This document shows, in pieces, positions 1 through 8,215 of a stretch of DNA of 64,000 nt (its first letter is position 1; each line of letters starts with the position of its first letter). Source of the DNA: Paludibaculum sp. (GTDB lineage Bacteria; Acidobacteriota; Terriglobia; Bryobacterales; Bryobacteraceae); NCBI GenBank assembly GCA_029973955.1, contig JARKQJ010000196.1, positions 124,001-188,000 of the forward strand. The letters run 5' to 3'. The notes under the pieces are model-generated. The model did not search any database. It worked only from the letters and a program-made list of their open reading frames with translations, and was not told where the DNA came from. The translations under genes were made by a program, and so were the position numbers.

Positions 1-29
1 CTCCGGCGGCGGTTCCAAGTGAACTGCGG

Positions 30-524
30 ATGGAGCGGGTCCGTGGAGTGGATGTGGAAGAGTACCGGCGGGTGTTCCGGAAAGTGGGCGAGCCGTGGTT
101 GTGGTTCAGCCGGCTGCGGCTGAGTGACGAAGAGCTCCGCGCCACGTTGAGCGCGACGGGCGTCGAGGTGTACTTCCTGGTTGCCGGCGGGGAGGCGATG
201 GGACTGCTGGAGTTGGACTGGCGCGAGCAGCCCGACGTGGAGATCGTTTTCCTGGGCGTGGCGCCGGAACTGGTGGGACATGGAGCGGGCGGATACTTGA
301 TGCGTTTTGCGATCGAGGAGGCATGGCGGCGCGGGCCGCGGCGGTTGTGGCTGCACACCTGCACGCTGGACCATCCGGGCGCACTGGGGTTCTACATGAA
401 GTTCGGATTCACGCCGTACCGGCGGGCGGTGGAGATTTCGGAAGACCCGCGGCTCAGCGGGGAACTGCCACGGGCAGCGGCGCCGCATATTCCTTTCATC
501 GAGCCGGAATCGAGCGTAAGATGA
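30..524 (+). CDS. GNAT family N-acetyltransferase
   Basis: Predicted cytosolic acetyl-CoA-dependent N-acetyltransferase of 164 aa; the substrate cannot be told. The GNAT core is visible in order: the strand VEIVFLGVAPELVGHGAGGYL, a variant of the motif A acetyl-CoA pyrophosphate loop (Q/R-x-x-G-x-G/A), at about residues 70-90; then a C-terminal motif-B helix and GALGFYMKFGFTPYRR near residue 115. Length is normal for the family. The ATG at 30 is the first one visible, but no in-frame stop lies between it and the window edge, so a slightly earlier start cannot be excluded. The exported PIMT gene begins 7 nt downstream on the same strand, so the two may be co-transcribed. Confidence 0.8.
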   Translation: MERVRGVDVEEYRRVFRKVGEPWLWFSRLRLSDEELRATLSATGVEVYFLVAGGEAMGLLELDWREQPDVEIVFLGVAPELVGHGAGGYLMRFAIEEAWRRGPRRLWLHTCTLDHPGALGFYMKFGFTPYRRAVEISEDPRLSGELPRAAAPHIPFIEPESSVR

Positions 525-531
525 GGTTGCC

Positions 532-1230
532 ATGAGGCTGTGGCCACCCAAGGCGGCGGCTGCCGCCATCTGCATGACGGCAAGCTGCGTGAATGCGCAG
601 GATTGGGTTGCGTTGCGGACATCAATGGTACGCAACCAGATCGAGCGGCGGGGCGTCCGGAACACGGCCGTGTTGGACGCCATGCGGGAGATTCCCAGGC
701 ATGAGTTTGTGCCAGAAGCGCTGCGGCGCTCCGCTTACGAGGACCGGCCGCTGCCGATCGGGCAAGGGCAGACGATTTCGCAGCCGTACATTGTGGCGTC
801 GATGACGGAGATGCTGGGGGTGCGGCGGGGGGACAAAGTACTGGAGATCGGCACCGGCTCGGGGTATCAGACGGCCGTGCTGGCGCGGTTAAGCGCGCGG
901 GTCTACACGATCGAGATCCTGGAAACTTTGTCGCGTGATGCGGCCGTCCGGCTGCGCAACATGGGATACACGAACATTGTGACGCGCGCCGGAGATGGGT
1001 ATGAGGGGTGGGCGGACGAGGCGCCGTTCGATCGCATTATTCTCACGGCGGCGCCGCCGGAACTGCCCGCGGCGCTGGTGAAGCAGCTCAAGCGGGGCGG
1101 GCGGCTGGTGGCTCCGGTGGGACGGGAGTGGCAGGAACTGGTGGTGGTGGATAGGGGGATGGACGGCGAGGTGAGCCAGCGCAGCGAGTATCCGGTGATG
1201 TTTGTACCGATGGTGCCGAAGAAGAAGTGA
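532..1230 (+). CDS. pcm: Protein-L-isoaspartate O-methyltransferase with export signal
   Basis: PIMT methylates L-isoaspartyl residues of damaged proteins with S-adenosylmethionine. At 232 aa it carries the family signatures: the pre-motif GQGQTISQPYIVASM (about residues 78-92), SAM-binding motif I VLEIGTGSGYQTAVLA (about 104-119) and the post-motif RIILTAAPPELP. Unlike standard cytosolic PIMT, the N-terminus is a basic-hydrophobic stretch ending in a probable cleavage site near VNAQD (about residue 23), so a periplasmic location is likely. The start is the ATG at 532, 7 nt after the GNAT stop. Identity as PIMT is firm; export is inferred only from the leader. Confidence 0.9.
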   Translation: MRLWPPKAAAAAICMTASCVNAQDWVALRTSMVRNQIERRGVRNTAVLDAMREIPRHEFVPEALRRSAYEDRPLPIGQGQTISQPYIVASMTEMLGVRRGDKVLEIGTGSGYQTAVLARLSARVYTIEILETLSRDAAVRLRNMGYTNIVTRAGDGYEGWADEAPFDRIILTAAPPELPAALVKQLKRGGRLVAPVGREWQELVVVDRGMDGEVSQRSEYPVMFVPMVPKKK

Positions 1231-1233
1231 GGG

Positions 1234-2013
1234 CTACCACTCGCGCATCACGTTGACGCGCATGTAGAAGAAGCCGAAGCCCTGGCGCTCATAGTTGCGG
1301 TGCGAGCCGCTGCCGGGAATTACCGTGGCCATGGCCCACTGGCAGCCTTCCCTGGCGGCCACCGCAAGGCGATGGCGAATGAGGGCCTGCTGGATGCCGC
1401 GGCCGCGGGCATCGGGGAGGGTGGCGTCACCGAAGAGCATGGCGATGTCGCCGAGGATGGCGAGCGCGCCGCCGCCGGCGGGACGGCCGTTGAGTTCGGC
1501 GATGAACTCAAAGTCGACGGCCGGCAGGACGCGGGTGAGTGTGAGCATTTCGGGCGAGGGGTCGTGGCCCTCGCTGAAGCCGCGCATCATCAGATCGAGC
1601 CACTCTTCGTGCCGCGTGGGCTCGCAGCGAATGAGCCTGGCTTCGCAGGGAATATCGGGCAAGACCTCCGGGCGGCGCAGCATGAGGTTGTTCAACTCAA
1701 TCACCTTGTAGCCGCGGCGGGTGATTTGTTCGAGAAAGGTGGGATGAGAGAGGGGGCAGAGATCGATGAGGGCGGCGCTGCCGCGGCTGCGGAAGAACTC
1801 CTCCATGCGGTCGAATTCGGCATCGCCGGCGGGCCCTTCCATGCCGATGCCGAGGGCGTGTGTCATGGGCGAACCGATGCCCCCGAAGAGGGCGCAACCC
1901 CCAAAGAACGGTTCGGCTTCCGCGGCGCCGGCGGCCAGGGAGAAGGCGTTGGCGGCCTCAGCGGCTTCCAGGCGGCGGGCGAGTTGGAAGTCGGCGGTGG
2001 AGAAAGGCAGCAT
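1234..2013 (-). CDS. GNAT family N-acetyltransferase
   Basis: Predicted acetyltransferase of about 259 aa. The C-terminal half holds the recognisable GNAT fold: AGGGALAILGDIAMLFGDATLPDARGRGIQQALI contains the R-G-x-G-I-Q acetyl-CoA loop, followed by SGSHRNYERQGFGFFYMRV typical of the last strands. The N-terminal half is less conserved, so it may be a two-lobe GNAT. The start used is the ATG at 2013 (MLPFSTADFQ); a GTG at 2043 is an in-frame alternative that would overlap the helicase stop (2033) by 11 nt. It follows the helicase on the same strand and is probably co-transcribed. Its stop lies 4 nt from the convergent pcm stop. The substrate is unknown. Confidence 0.8.
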   Translation of the reverse strand: MLPFSTADFQLARRLEAAEAANAFSLAAGAAEAEPFFGGCALFGGIGSPMTHALGIGMEGPAGDAEFDRMEEFFRSRGSAALIDLCPLSHPTFLEQITRRGYKVIELNNLMLRRPEVLPDIPCEARLIRCEPTRHEEWLDLMMRGFSEGHDPSPEMLTLTRVLPAVDFEFIAELNGRPAGGGALAILGDIAMLFGDATLPDARGRGIQQALIRHRLAVAAREGCQWAMATVIPGSGSHRNYERQGFGFFYMRVNVMREW

Positions 2014-2032
2014 GGCTATAGGATAGGCCTTT

Positions 2033-4540
2033 TCAACGGCCACCGAAGATCGAGCGGAGGTAGCGGCTGCGGAGTTGCTCGCGGCCCCACTTGTCTATCC
2101 TCGGATAGGAGAAGAAGAGGCGCCGGCGAGCGCGGCTGACGGCGACGTAAAAAAGGCGGTGTTCCTCGAGTTCGCGGCCCTCTTTAAGACTGCGGCGGCT
2201 GGGGAACTGGCTTTCAGCGGCGCCAGCGAGAAAGACGGTGTCGAATTCGAGGCCTTTGGCCTGGTGGACGGTGAGCAGAAGAACCTGGTCGTCGTCGAAC
2301 TTCTGGCCGTCGATTTCGCGGGCGAGGGCGGCGGCGTTGAGGACGTGGAAGAGAGCGTCGACGGGCGGGCGCTCGGGCTCGTCGAGACGGCGGAAGTGGC
2401 CGAGGAGTTCATCGAGATGGCCGCGGCGTTCTTCGTCCTCCGCGTAGTGGCGCAGCAGGCCGGACTCGTGGAGGACTTGTTCCAGCAGTTCGTGCGGGCG
2501 CTGGAGTTCCATCTGGGCGCGCCAGGCGGCGGCCTTCGCAGCCAGCGGGCGGAAGCGTGCGCCGTGGCGTTTGAGGGCTTGCGTGCGGAGAGAGAGCCCT
2601 TCTTCGAGCCGGGGCAGCAGAGCCTGGAGGAGCTCAACGGTAGCGGCGACGTCGGAGTCCGCGCGGTGCGTGGGCACGCTCTTGAGGCCGAGCTTGCGGC
2701 AGATGTCGCCCAGCTTGTAGCGGGGCAGGCGATGGAAGCGGCGGGTGAGGTCGAGTGTATCGAAGACCGGGGCGCGCTCCCACTCCGGCAGGCCGAGGCG
2801 AAGGCAGGCGCTGCGGAGCATGGGCATGTCGAACTGAGGGATGTTGTGGCCGGTGAGGACGCAGCCGGAGCAGAAGGCCCGGAAGCGTTCGAGGACCTGG
2901 GCTGGGTCTTCGCCTTGCTCGGCCAGGAAGGCGTCGGAGAGGTGGTGGATGGGCTCGGAGTCGCCGACGGGGCGGGACGGCCGCAGGTAGGCGTGAAAGG
3001 TTTCGAGGCTGGCATGGGCACCGCAGCGGGTGGCGGCGAGCTCGACGATTTCGTCTTCTCCGATTCTGAGTCCGGTGGTTTCGATGTCGAAGACGACGAT
3101 GCGTGAAGCGCGGGCGGCTTCGAGCAGGGGGAGGAAGGGATCGCCGCGCTCATAGACGGCGGGGTCGAGGAGGTCGCCGAGCTTGAGCCCGGCTTCGCGA
3201 GGCGCGCCGCGGAGTTCGGCGAGAGTGGCGTCGCCGATGCCCTTGGCGGGCGTCTTGAGGAAGCGCAGCAGGCTGGCTTCGTCGTGAGGATTGAGCAGGA
3301 GCCGGATGTGGGCGAGGGCATCCTTCACCTCGGCGCGCTGGAAGAACTTGAATTCGTCCACCTTGAGATGCGGCAGGCCGAGCGCGGTGAATTCCGTGGA
3401 GAGATCGCGCAGGGTGAAGTTGGTCCTGGTGAGGATGGCAATGTCGCGCAGGGGGACGCCCGCCGCGGCGAGATCCTGGGCGCGGGCGGCCAGCCAGCGG
3501 GCCTCGTCGCGCAGGTCCGTGGCTTCATAACATTCGAGCGCGTCGCCCTCTTCGGCGGCCTGGGGCAGGATCTCGTTGGTGACGCTGCCGGGGCAACTGC
3601 GGATGACTCGCTGGCAGGCGTCCAGGATGCGCCGGGTGGAACGGTAGTTGCGGGTGAAGCGGATCTCCCGCACGGGGGCGAACCGGGAGCGGTAGTCGGC
3701 AAGGATTTCGCCCGGTGCGGAGCCACGCCATTCGTAGATGGTCTGGTCGACGTCACCGAAGAAAGAGAGGCGGCGTGAGCGCTCAGCGAGGAGGCGTAGG
3801 GGGAGGTATTCGGCGCGGGAGGTGTCCTGGACCTCGTCCACCTGGATCCAGGCAAAGCGGCGCTGCCAGCGATCCAGGACTTCGGGGTGCTCCTGGAAGA
3901 GGCGATTGACGCCGGCGATGAGGTCGGCAAAGTCGACGGCGTGGCGGTCGCGCAGACGGTGAATGTACTCGGCGAGGATAGGGGTAAAGGTGACGGCGCG
4001 GCGCTTGAGGAAGTCGAACCGGGACTCGGCCAGGCGGCGGTGGAAGAGTTCCTGTGGGGTCCGGCCAGGGGGCTCTTCGAAGGGGCTCAGGCGGGCATCG
4101 CCGGCCACCTGGAAGAGGAAGAACTCGAACTCGTTTTTAAGGTCCCGGGGAGCGGTGAGGCCGTGGAGTGCGGCCGCTTCGCCGCAGAGAGTGCGGCAGT
4201 CTTCTTCGTCGTAGACAACGAAGTCGCGGTCCCAGCCGACAGCGGAGGCTTCGGCGCGGAGGATCTGGGCGCAGAGGCCGTGAAAGGTGCGGGCTGTGAT
4301 CTCGCCGCCGAGCTTGCCTAGATGGAGGGCGAGGCGGGCACGGAGTTCGTTGGCGGCCTTGTTGGTGAACGAGAGGCAGAGGATGGAAGAGGGAGCGAGG
4401 CCGGATTCGATGGCGTGGGCGGCGCGGAGAGAGAGGACGTTGGTCTTGCCGGTGCCGACCGGGGCCATGACGAGGAGGGATTCGTCCCAGGACTCCACGG
4501 CCTGGCGCTGCTCGGGATTGAGCGTGTCCCAGGGAATCAT
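2033..4540 (-). CDS. UvrD/PcrA-like SF1 helicase with inserted DEDDh 3'-5' exonuclease domain
   Basis: An 835-aa SF1A helicase: Walker A APVGTGKT (26-33), motif Ia LSFTNKAANELR (57-68), Walker B WIQVDEVQD (231-239), motif III FFGDVDQTIYEWRG (260-273), motif IV FTRNYRST (295-302), motif V LTVHQAKGLEFD (756-767), motif VI LFYVAVSRARR (796-806). Between motifs IV and V a complete exonuclease domain is inserted (about 480-645): Exo I FDIETTG (D485, E487), Exo II GHNIPQFD (D571) and Exo III with H625 and D630, the DEDDh arrangement of DnaQ-type nucleases. This predicts a 3'-5' translocase that also trims DNA in one polypeptide. The ATG at 4540 lies 19 nt after the tRNA-Ser CCA end, and the GNAT gene follows closely. 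Related fusions may exist elsewhere; I could not check. Confidence 0.93.
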   Translation of the reverse strand: MIPWDTLNPEQRQAVESWDESLLVMAPVGTGKTNVLSLRAAHAIESGLAPSSILCLSFTNKAANELRARLALHLGKLGGEITARTFHGLCAQILRAEASAVGWDRDFVVYDEEDCRTLCGEAAALHGLTAPRDLKNEFEFFLFQVAGDARLSPFEEPPGRTPQELFHRRLAESRFDFLKRRAVTFTPILAEYIHRLRDRHAVDFADLIAGVNRLFQEHPEVLDRWQRRFAWIQVDEVQDTSRAEYLPLRLLAERSRRLSFFGDVDQTIYEWRGSAPGEILADYRSRFAPVREIRFTRNYRSTRRILDACQRVIRSCPGSVTNEILPQAAEEGDALECYEATDLRDEARWLAARAQDLAAAGVPLRDIAILTRTNFTLRDLSTEFTALGLPHLKVDEFKFFQRAEVKDALAHIRLLLNPHDEASLLRFLKTPAKGIGDATLAELRGAPREAGLKLGDLLDPAVYERGDPFLPLLEAARASRIVVFDIETTGLRIGEDEIVELAATRCGAHASLETFHAYLRPSRPVGDSEPIHHLSDAFLAEQGEDPAQVLERFRAFCSGCVLTGHNIPQFDMPMLRSACLRLGLPEWERAPVFDTLDLTRRFHRLPRYKLGDICRKLGLKSVPTHRADSDVAATVELLQALLPRLEEGLSLRTQALKRHGARFRPLAAKAAAWRAQMELQRPHELLEQVLHESGLLRHYAEDEERRGHLDELLGHFRRLDEPERPPVDALFHVLNAAALAREIDGQKFDDDQVLLLTVHQAKGLEFDTVFLAGAAESQFPSRRSLKEGRELEEHRLFYVAVSRARRRLFFSYPRIDKWGREQLRSRYLRSIFGGR
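2606..3103 (-). other. Inserted DEDDh exonuclease domain within the helicase
   Basis: Codons about 480-645 of the SF1 helicase encode a full DnaQ-like 3'-5' exonuclease with all acidic ligands present (D485, E487, D571, D630) and the general base H625. The domain sits in the region that would normally form the 2B subdomain, and helicase sequence resumes in frame on both sides, so it is a domain insertion and not two adjacent genes. Confidence 0.88.
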
Positions 4541-4559
4541 GAGGTACGGGGGGAGGAAC

Positions 4560-4649
4560 TGGCGGAGAGGGAGGGATTCGAACCCTCGATACAGTTTCCC
4601 GTATACACGCTTTCCAAGCGTGCGCCTTCAACCACTCGGCCACCTCTCC
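4560..4649 (-). tRNA. tRNA-Ser (GGA anticodon)
   Basis: A class II tRNA folds on the minus strand. The acceptor GGAGAGG (4649-4643) pairs with CCTCTCC (4570-4564). The anticodon stem CACGC/GCGTG encloses loop TTGGAAA with anticodon GGA. A long variable arm is present, and the T-arm GAGGG-TTCGAAT-CCCTC is perfect. The discriminator is G (complement of 4563) and CCA is encoded (4562-4560). It lies 19 nt upstream of the helicase ATG on the same strand. Confidence 0.97.
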
Positions 4650-4713
4650 TGGGGTGAACGGAATGCGAGAATCGCAAACCGCGTGGATGCAATAGACAGT
4701 TTAGCATTGAGGC

Positions 4714-5571
4714 TCACTTCACCGCTATTCCCTGGTAAAGATAGCCGCGGGCTCGCAGCCACCACTCGGAGCCGGCAGCGGCATCCGCGGTCGATTTGCA
4801 GAGTTCGTCCTTGGAGGCCCAGCCGCCGGATTTGATGAGCTGCCAGTCGACCATGAGAGGTTCTTTCAGCTTGCGGAGTTCAACCCAGAGGCTGAGGTCC
4901 CGCAGGACGTTACGGGAGATGAAGGCGGCCCCACGATCGAGAGGGACGACGGCGGCGGGAGCGCGTTTGCCGCCGCAGAGGGCGGCGCGAACGGCGGCGT
5001 TGACGGTTGAATCCGAACGGGCGGAGAGTTCCGGCAGCGGGCCGCGAGCGTCGATGCCGGGCGGCGCGCCGTCCCACTGGACGCGGATTTCCATGGGGTA
5101 GATCAGCCATTGGTCGAGCACGTTCATCTGGATTTCGAGGCGAAAGCGGCCGACCTTGGCGTCGGGCGGCACGAAGACATCAAGCAGGTAAGTTTGCACC
5201 TTCTGGCCTTCGCTGAGTTGGGCGGTGACCGGGAGCGTCACAGGCTTGACGCGATCCGGCACCCACTCTTCCCCCAGGCGCGTGTACTCTTCCTGATAGA
5301 AGGAAACTTTCACGGAATCTTCGGGGTTTTGGGCGATATGGATGGTGTACGCGGAACCGTTGGGCACCTCCGCGGCGACGCGGAACGTCAGATAGGCGTT
5401 CCGCGCCGCCGCGGGAGAGAGAAACTCGCGCCGGCGCTCCACGCGGTCGGCCCGAACCACCTGGCCATCCGGCCCCACGCGCTGGAACTCGCTGTACACC
5501 AAAATGCGCTGGCCGCTGAGAGCGAGGCTCGCAGCGGCCAGCACGAACAGAACTGTGGTCGGGCGGGTCAC
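4714..5571 (-). CDS. Secreted hypothetical protein
   Basis: 285 aa with an N-terminal signal peptide (MTRPTTVLFVLAAASLALSG, cleavage near residue 20). The body looks beta-rich: repeated strands such as AYLTFRVAAEVPNGSAYTIHIAQ and YLLDVFVPPDAKVGRFRLEIQM resemble an immunoglobulin-like or sandwich fold, followed by a more helical C-terminal third containing single cysteines. I do not recognise a family. The start is a GTG at 5571, which has GGAGG a few bases upstream. It follows the ribonuclease E/G gene by 10 nt on the same strand and so could be the last gene of the cell-shape transcript. Function unknown. Confidence 0.72.
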   Translation of the reverse strand: MTRPTTVLFVLAAASLALSGQRILVYSEFQRVGPDGQVVRADRVERRREFLSPAAARNAYLTFRVAAEVPNGSAYTIHIAQNPEDSVKVSFYQEEYTRLGEEWVPDRVKPVTLPVTAQLSEGQKVQTYLLDVFVPPDAKVGRFRLEIQMNVLDQWLIYPMEIRVQWDGAPPGIDARGPLPELSARSDSTVNAAVRAALCGGKRAPAAVVPLDRGAAFISRNVLRDLSLWVELRKLKEPLMVDWQLIKSGGWASKDELCKSTADAAAGSEWWLRARGYLYQGIAVK

Positions 5572-5581
5572 GCCCTCCAGC

Positions 5582-8215
5582 TTACGCCAGGTCGAACTTC
5601 TCCTGGTGGAGGAGGGGATCGGAAACGACCAGGACGGGCCGGCCGAGCACCTCTTCGATCTCCTCGAGATACTCGTTGTCCACGGAGTTGAGCTCCTTGG
5701 CTACCTCGGGGTTCACACGCAGCACCACATCCTTGGTATCCACCACCTTGGCGTACTTCTGGGCCTGGGTGAGGACTTCGCCGATGATGGTATCCACGCT
5801 CTTGACGTAGCCGGCGCCCTCGCAATTCGGGCAGGGCGAACAGAGCGAGCGCTCGAGCGACTGCTTGACGCGCTTGCGGGTGATGGCAACCAGGCCGAAG
5901 TCGTTGAACTGGAGGATCTTGTAAGGCGCCTTATCCTGGCGCATGGTGTCCTCCAGAGCCTGCATCACTTTCTGCCGGTTCTTGCGCTCGTCCATGTCGA
6001 TGAAGTCGACCACGATGATGCCGCCGAGATCGCGCAGGCGCATCTGGCGGACGATCTCGCGGACGGCTTCGAGATTGGTCTTGACGATGGTGTCTTCGAG
6101 CCGGTTGGTCTTGCCGACATACTTGCCGGTGTTGACGTCGATCGCGACCAGGGCTTCGGTCTGGTTGATGACGATGAAGCCACCGGACTTGAGCCACACC
6201 TTGGGGCGCAGGGCCTTTTCGAGTTCCTGCGTGATGCCGAAGGCATCGAAGATGGGCTCGGGCCGGGTGTAGAGCTTGACGCGGCTCAGCAGGTTTGGCT
6301 GGACGCGCTCGACGTTGTGGAGGACCTGCTCATAGAGGTCTTCGTTGTCCACCCAGATGGCCTTGAAGCCGTCGGTGAGCTGATCACGGATGAGGCGCTG
6401 GACCACTTCCACGTCGTGATGGAGCAGGGCCGGCGCACGGCGCTTCTCGGCCTTGGCCTTGATGTCGAGCCACAGGCCGGCGAGGAACTTCATATCGGAC
6501 TCGATTTCCTCTTCGGTGCGGCCCTCCCCGGCGGTGCGCATGATGTAGCCGCCGGCGATTCCTTCGCGGTGCTTCTGCAGAATGCGGCGGAGGCGCTGGC
6601 GTTCTTCGTCAGTGGAGATTTTGCGGGAGACGCCGAGGTGCTCGACGGTGGGCATGTAGACCACGTACCGGCCGGGCAGGGCGATGTGGGAGGTGATGCG
6701 GGCGCCCTTCTGGCCGAGGGGTTCCTTGGCGATCTGGACGATGATCTCCTGGCCTTCCTTGAGGAGGTCGGCGATGGAGGGCAGGGGCGTACGGTCACGA
6801 TCGGGGCGTTCGCGGTCGTCGCGTTCGCTGCGTTCGGGGCGGTCGCGGCGTTCGGGCCGTTCCGGGCGCTCGGGGCGTTCCACGGGGCGGGCTTCGACGC
6901 GCTCAACCGGCTCATCGGCGCGGGTTTCAGGAGCGGGGCTTTCCGCGCCTTCTCCGCGGCCGCGGCCGCGGCGGCGCATGCGGCGGGAGATGCGGTGCGG
7001 GGCACGGTCGCCTTTGGCGCGCAGGGGTGCGGTGAGGCTCTGCGGCATGCGGGCCGGTTCCACGCCTTCGTCTTCGGTCTCGGGAGCCTCTTCGGCTTCG
7101 GCGGCGTCGGAGGGAGCGGCTTCATCGCCGGCCTCCACTGCGTCTTCGACAGCAGTTTCTGCCGTCAGCCCAGCTTCGCCGGCATCGGCGACGGCGTCGC
7201 CTTCCTCCTCAGCTTCCTCGGCAGCGGCATTTTCGGCCTCCGCCACGGCCTGAATGGCTTCAATCTCGTCTTCGTCGACTTCCGAAGATTCGGCGGCCTC
7301 GTCTTCCTCGGTTTCTTCCTCGATTTCTTCCTCGACCTCTTGGGGCTCCGGCACGGCCAGGTTCAGCTCACCGCGGTGCTCAATCTCTTCGACGCGATCG
7401 AGAATCTCTTCCGCGGCATCGGCGGCGGCTGCCTCATAGGCCTCTTCCGCTTCGGCGGAGTCAGCGTCCGAGGAGTCCTGCGAATCCGGCTGCGCCGGCT
7501 TGCGGTACTTGGCGAGGGACTCACCGGGAAGGACGATCACATCTTCGACGAAGGAGTCCTCGACGGTGGCCTCCGGCTCGTCGGCGACGGCCTCGTTCGC
7601 GGCAGTGTCAGCGGCTTCCACCGTTTCGGTCTCACCGTCGGTGACACTGGCATACTTGGACTCGGGCAATCCACGGCCACCGCGGCGGCGGCGGCGGGAG
7701 CGGCGGCCACGGCCACCACGGTCTCCGTCTTCCGCGGGAGAGGCGGATTCGACGACTTCGGCGGCGGGAGCGGCCTCGTCGGACACGGCTTCAACGGGTG
7801 GCTCGGCGGGCGGAACGAGGAGCACGGGCTGGAGTTCAGCATCGCGGTCCCGATCCCGGTCCCGGTCGCGATCCCTTCCGCGGCCCCGGCCCCGGCCCCG
7901 TTCGCGATCCCGGTCCCGGTCGCGATCCTGATCGCGGTCTCGTCCGCGGTGGTCGTCGACGCGGTCGATCTCGTCGGAGTTTTCTTCAAAGAAGTCCGAG
8001 ACGTAGAGGAAGCAATCCCGTTCGAGCCCGAGGTCCACGAAAGCGGACTGCATGCCGGGCAGGACGCGCGTGACGCGTCCCTTGTGGATGCTGCCGGCGA
8101 GTGAATATTCGTTGGCCCGTTGGAAGAACAGCTCAACGAGCTGGCCGTCCTCGAGAATGCCGACTTTAGTCTGGTGCCTGGACTGGCTGACCACCAGTTC
8201 CTTGGATGAATTCAT
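5582..8215 (-). CDS. rng: Ribonuclease E/G family endoribonuclease with large insertion in the S1 domain
   Basis: An 877-aa single-strand-specific endoribonuclease for rRNA processing and mRNA decay. The N-terminal half of the S1 domain (GSIHKGRVTRVLPGMQSAFV, then DCFLYVSDFF) is separated from its second half (EGQEIIVQIAKEPLGQKGAR) by about 395 residues of charged low-complexity sequence. The catalytic DNase I-like domain follows with metal ligands in AIDVNTG and IVVDFIDMD, and the Zn-link CSPCPNC that joins subunits of the tetramer. There is no long C-terminal degradosome scaffold of the E. coli RNase E kind; the disordered region is internal instead. The start is the ATG at 8215, with GGAGG 5 nt upstream (complement of 8221-8225). 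It follows rodA after a 294-nt leader. Confidence 0.93.
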   Translation of the reverse strand: MNSSKELVVSQSRHQTKVGILEDGQLVELFFQRANEYSLAGSIHKGRVTRVLPGMQSAFVDLGLERDCFLYVSDFFEENSDEIDRVDDHRGRDRDQDRDRDRDRERGRGRGRGRDRDRDRDRDRDAELQPVLLVPPAEPPVEAVSDEAAPAAEVVESASPAEDGDRGGRGRRSRRRRRGGRGLPESKYASVTDGETETVEAADTAANEAVADEPEATVEDSFVEDVIVLPGESLAKYRKPAQPDSQDSSDADSAEAEEAYEAAAADAAEEILDRVEEIEHRGELNLAVPEPQEVEEEIEEETEEDEAAESSEVDEDEIEAIQAVAEAENAAAEEAEEEGDAVADAGEAGLTAETAVEDAVEAGDEAAPSDAAEAEEAPETEDEGVEPARMPQSLTAPLRAKGDRAPHRISRRMRRRGRGRGEGAESPAPETRADEPVERVEARPVERPERPERPERRDRPERSERDDRERPDRDRTPLPSIADLLKEGQEIIVQIAKEPLGQKGARITSHIALPGRYVVYMPTVEHLGVSRKISTDEERQRLRRILQKHREGIAGGYIMRTAGEGRTEEEIESDMKFLAGLWLDIKAKAEKRRAPALLHHDVEVVQRLIRDQLTDGFKAIWVDNEDLYEQVLHNVERVQPNLLSRVKLYTRPEPIFDAFGITQELEKALRPKVWLKSGGFIVINQTEALVAIDVNTGKYVGKTNRLEDTIVKTNLEAVREIVRQMRLRDLGGIIVVDFIDMDERKNRQKVMQALEDTMRQDKAPYKILQFNDFGLVAITRKRVKQSLERSLCSPCPNCEGAGYVKSVDTIIGEVLTQAQKYAKVVDTKDVVLRVNPEVAKELNSVDNEYLEEIEEVLGRPVLVVSDPLLHQEKFDLA
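6788..7975 (-). repeat. Low-complexity insertion in the RNase E/G S1 domain (RD/GR repeats and Glu/Ala-rich tract)
   Basis: This coding stretch splits the S1 domain. In reading order it holds an Arg-Asp/Gly-Arg dipeptide run (about 7838-7965), a short GGRGRRSRRRRRGG basic patch, an acidic Ala/Glu-rich tract of some 200 residues, then another Arg-rich and Glu-Arg-Pro repeated part just before the S1 fold resumes. The DNA is correspondingly repetitive (cggtcc/cgatcc units). It is probably disordered, and the basic patches may bind RNA or a partner. Confidence 0.85.

Noticed and set aside
7838-7965. Short regular repeats resembling a CRISPR or satellite
   Set aside because: They are in-frame 6-bp units coding for Arg-Asp/Gly-Arg; no spacers and no cas genes.
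5504-8104. Long open frame (over 850 codons) on the plus strand opposite rng
   Set aside because: It is the mirror of the RNase E/G gene in very GC-rich DNA; its translation is repetitive and has no recognisable domain, while the minus strand has catalytic motifs.
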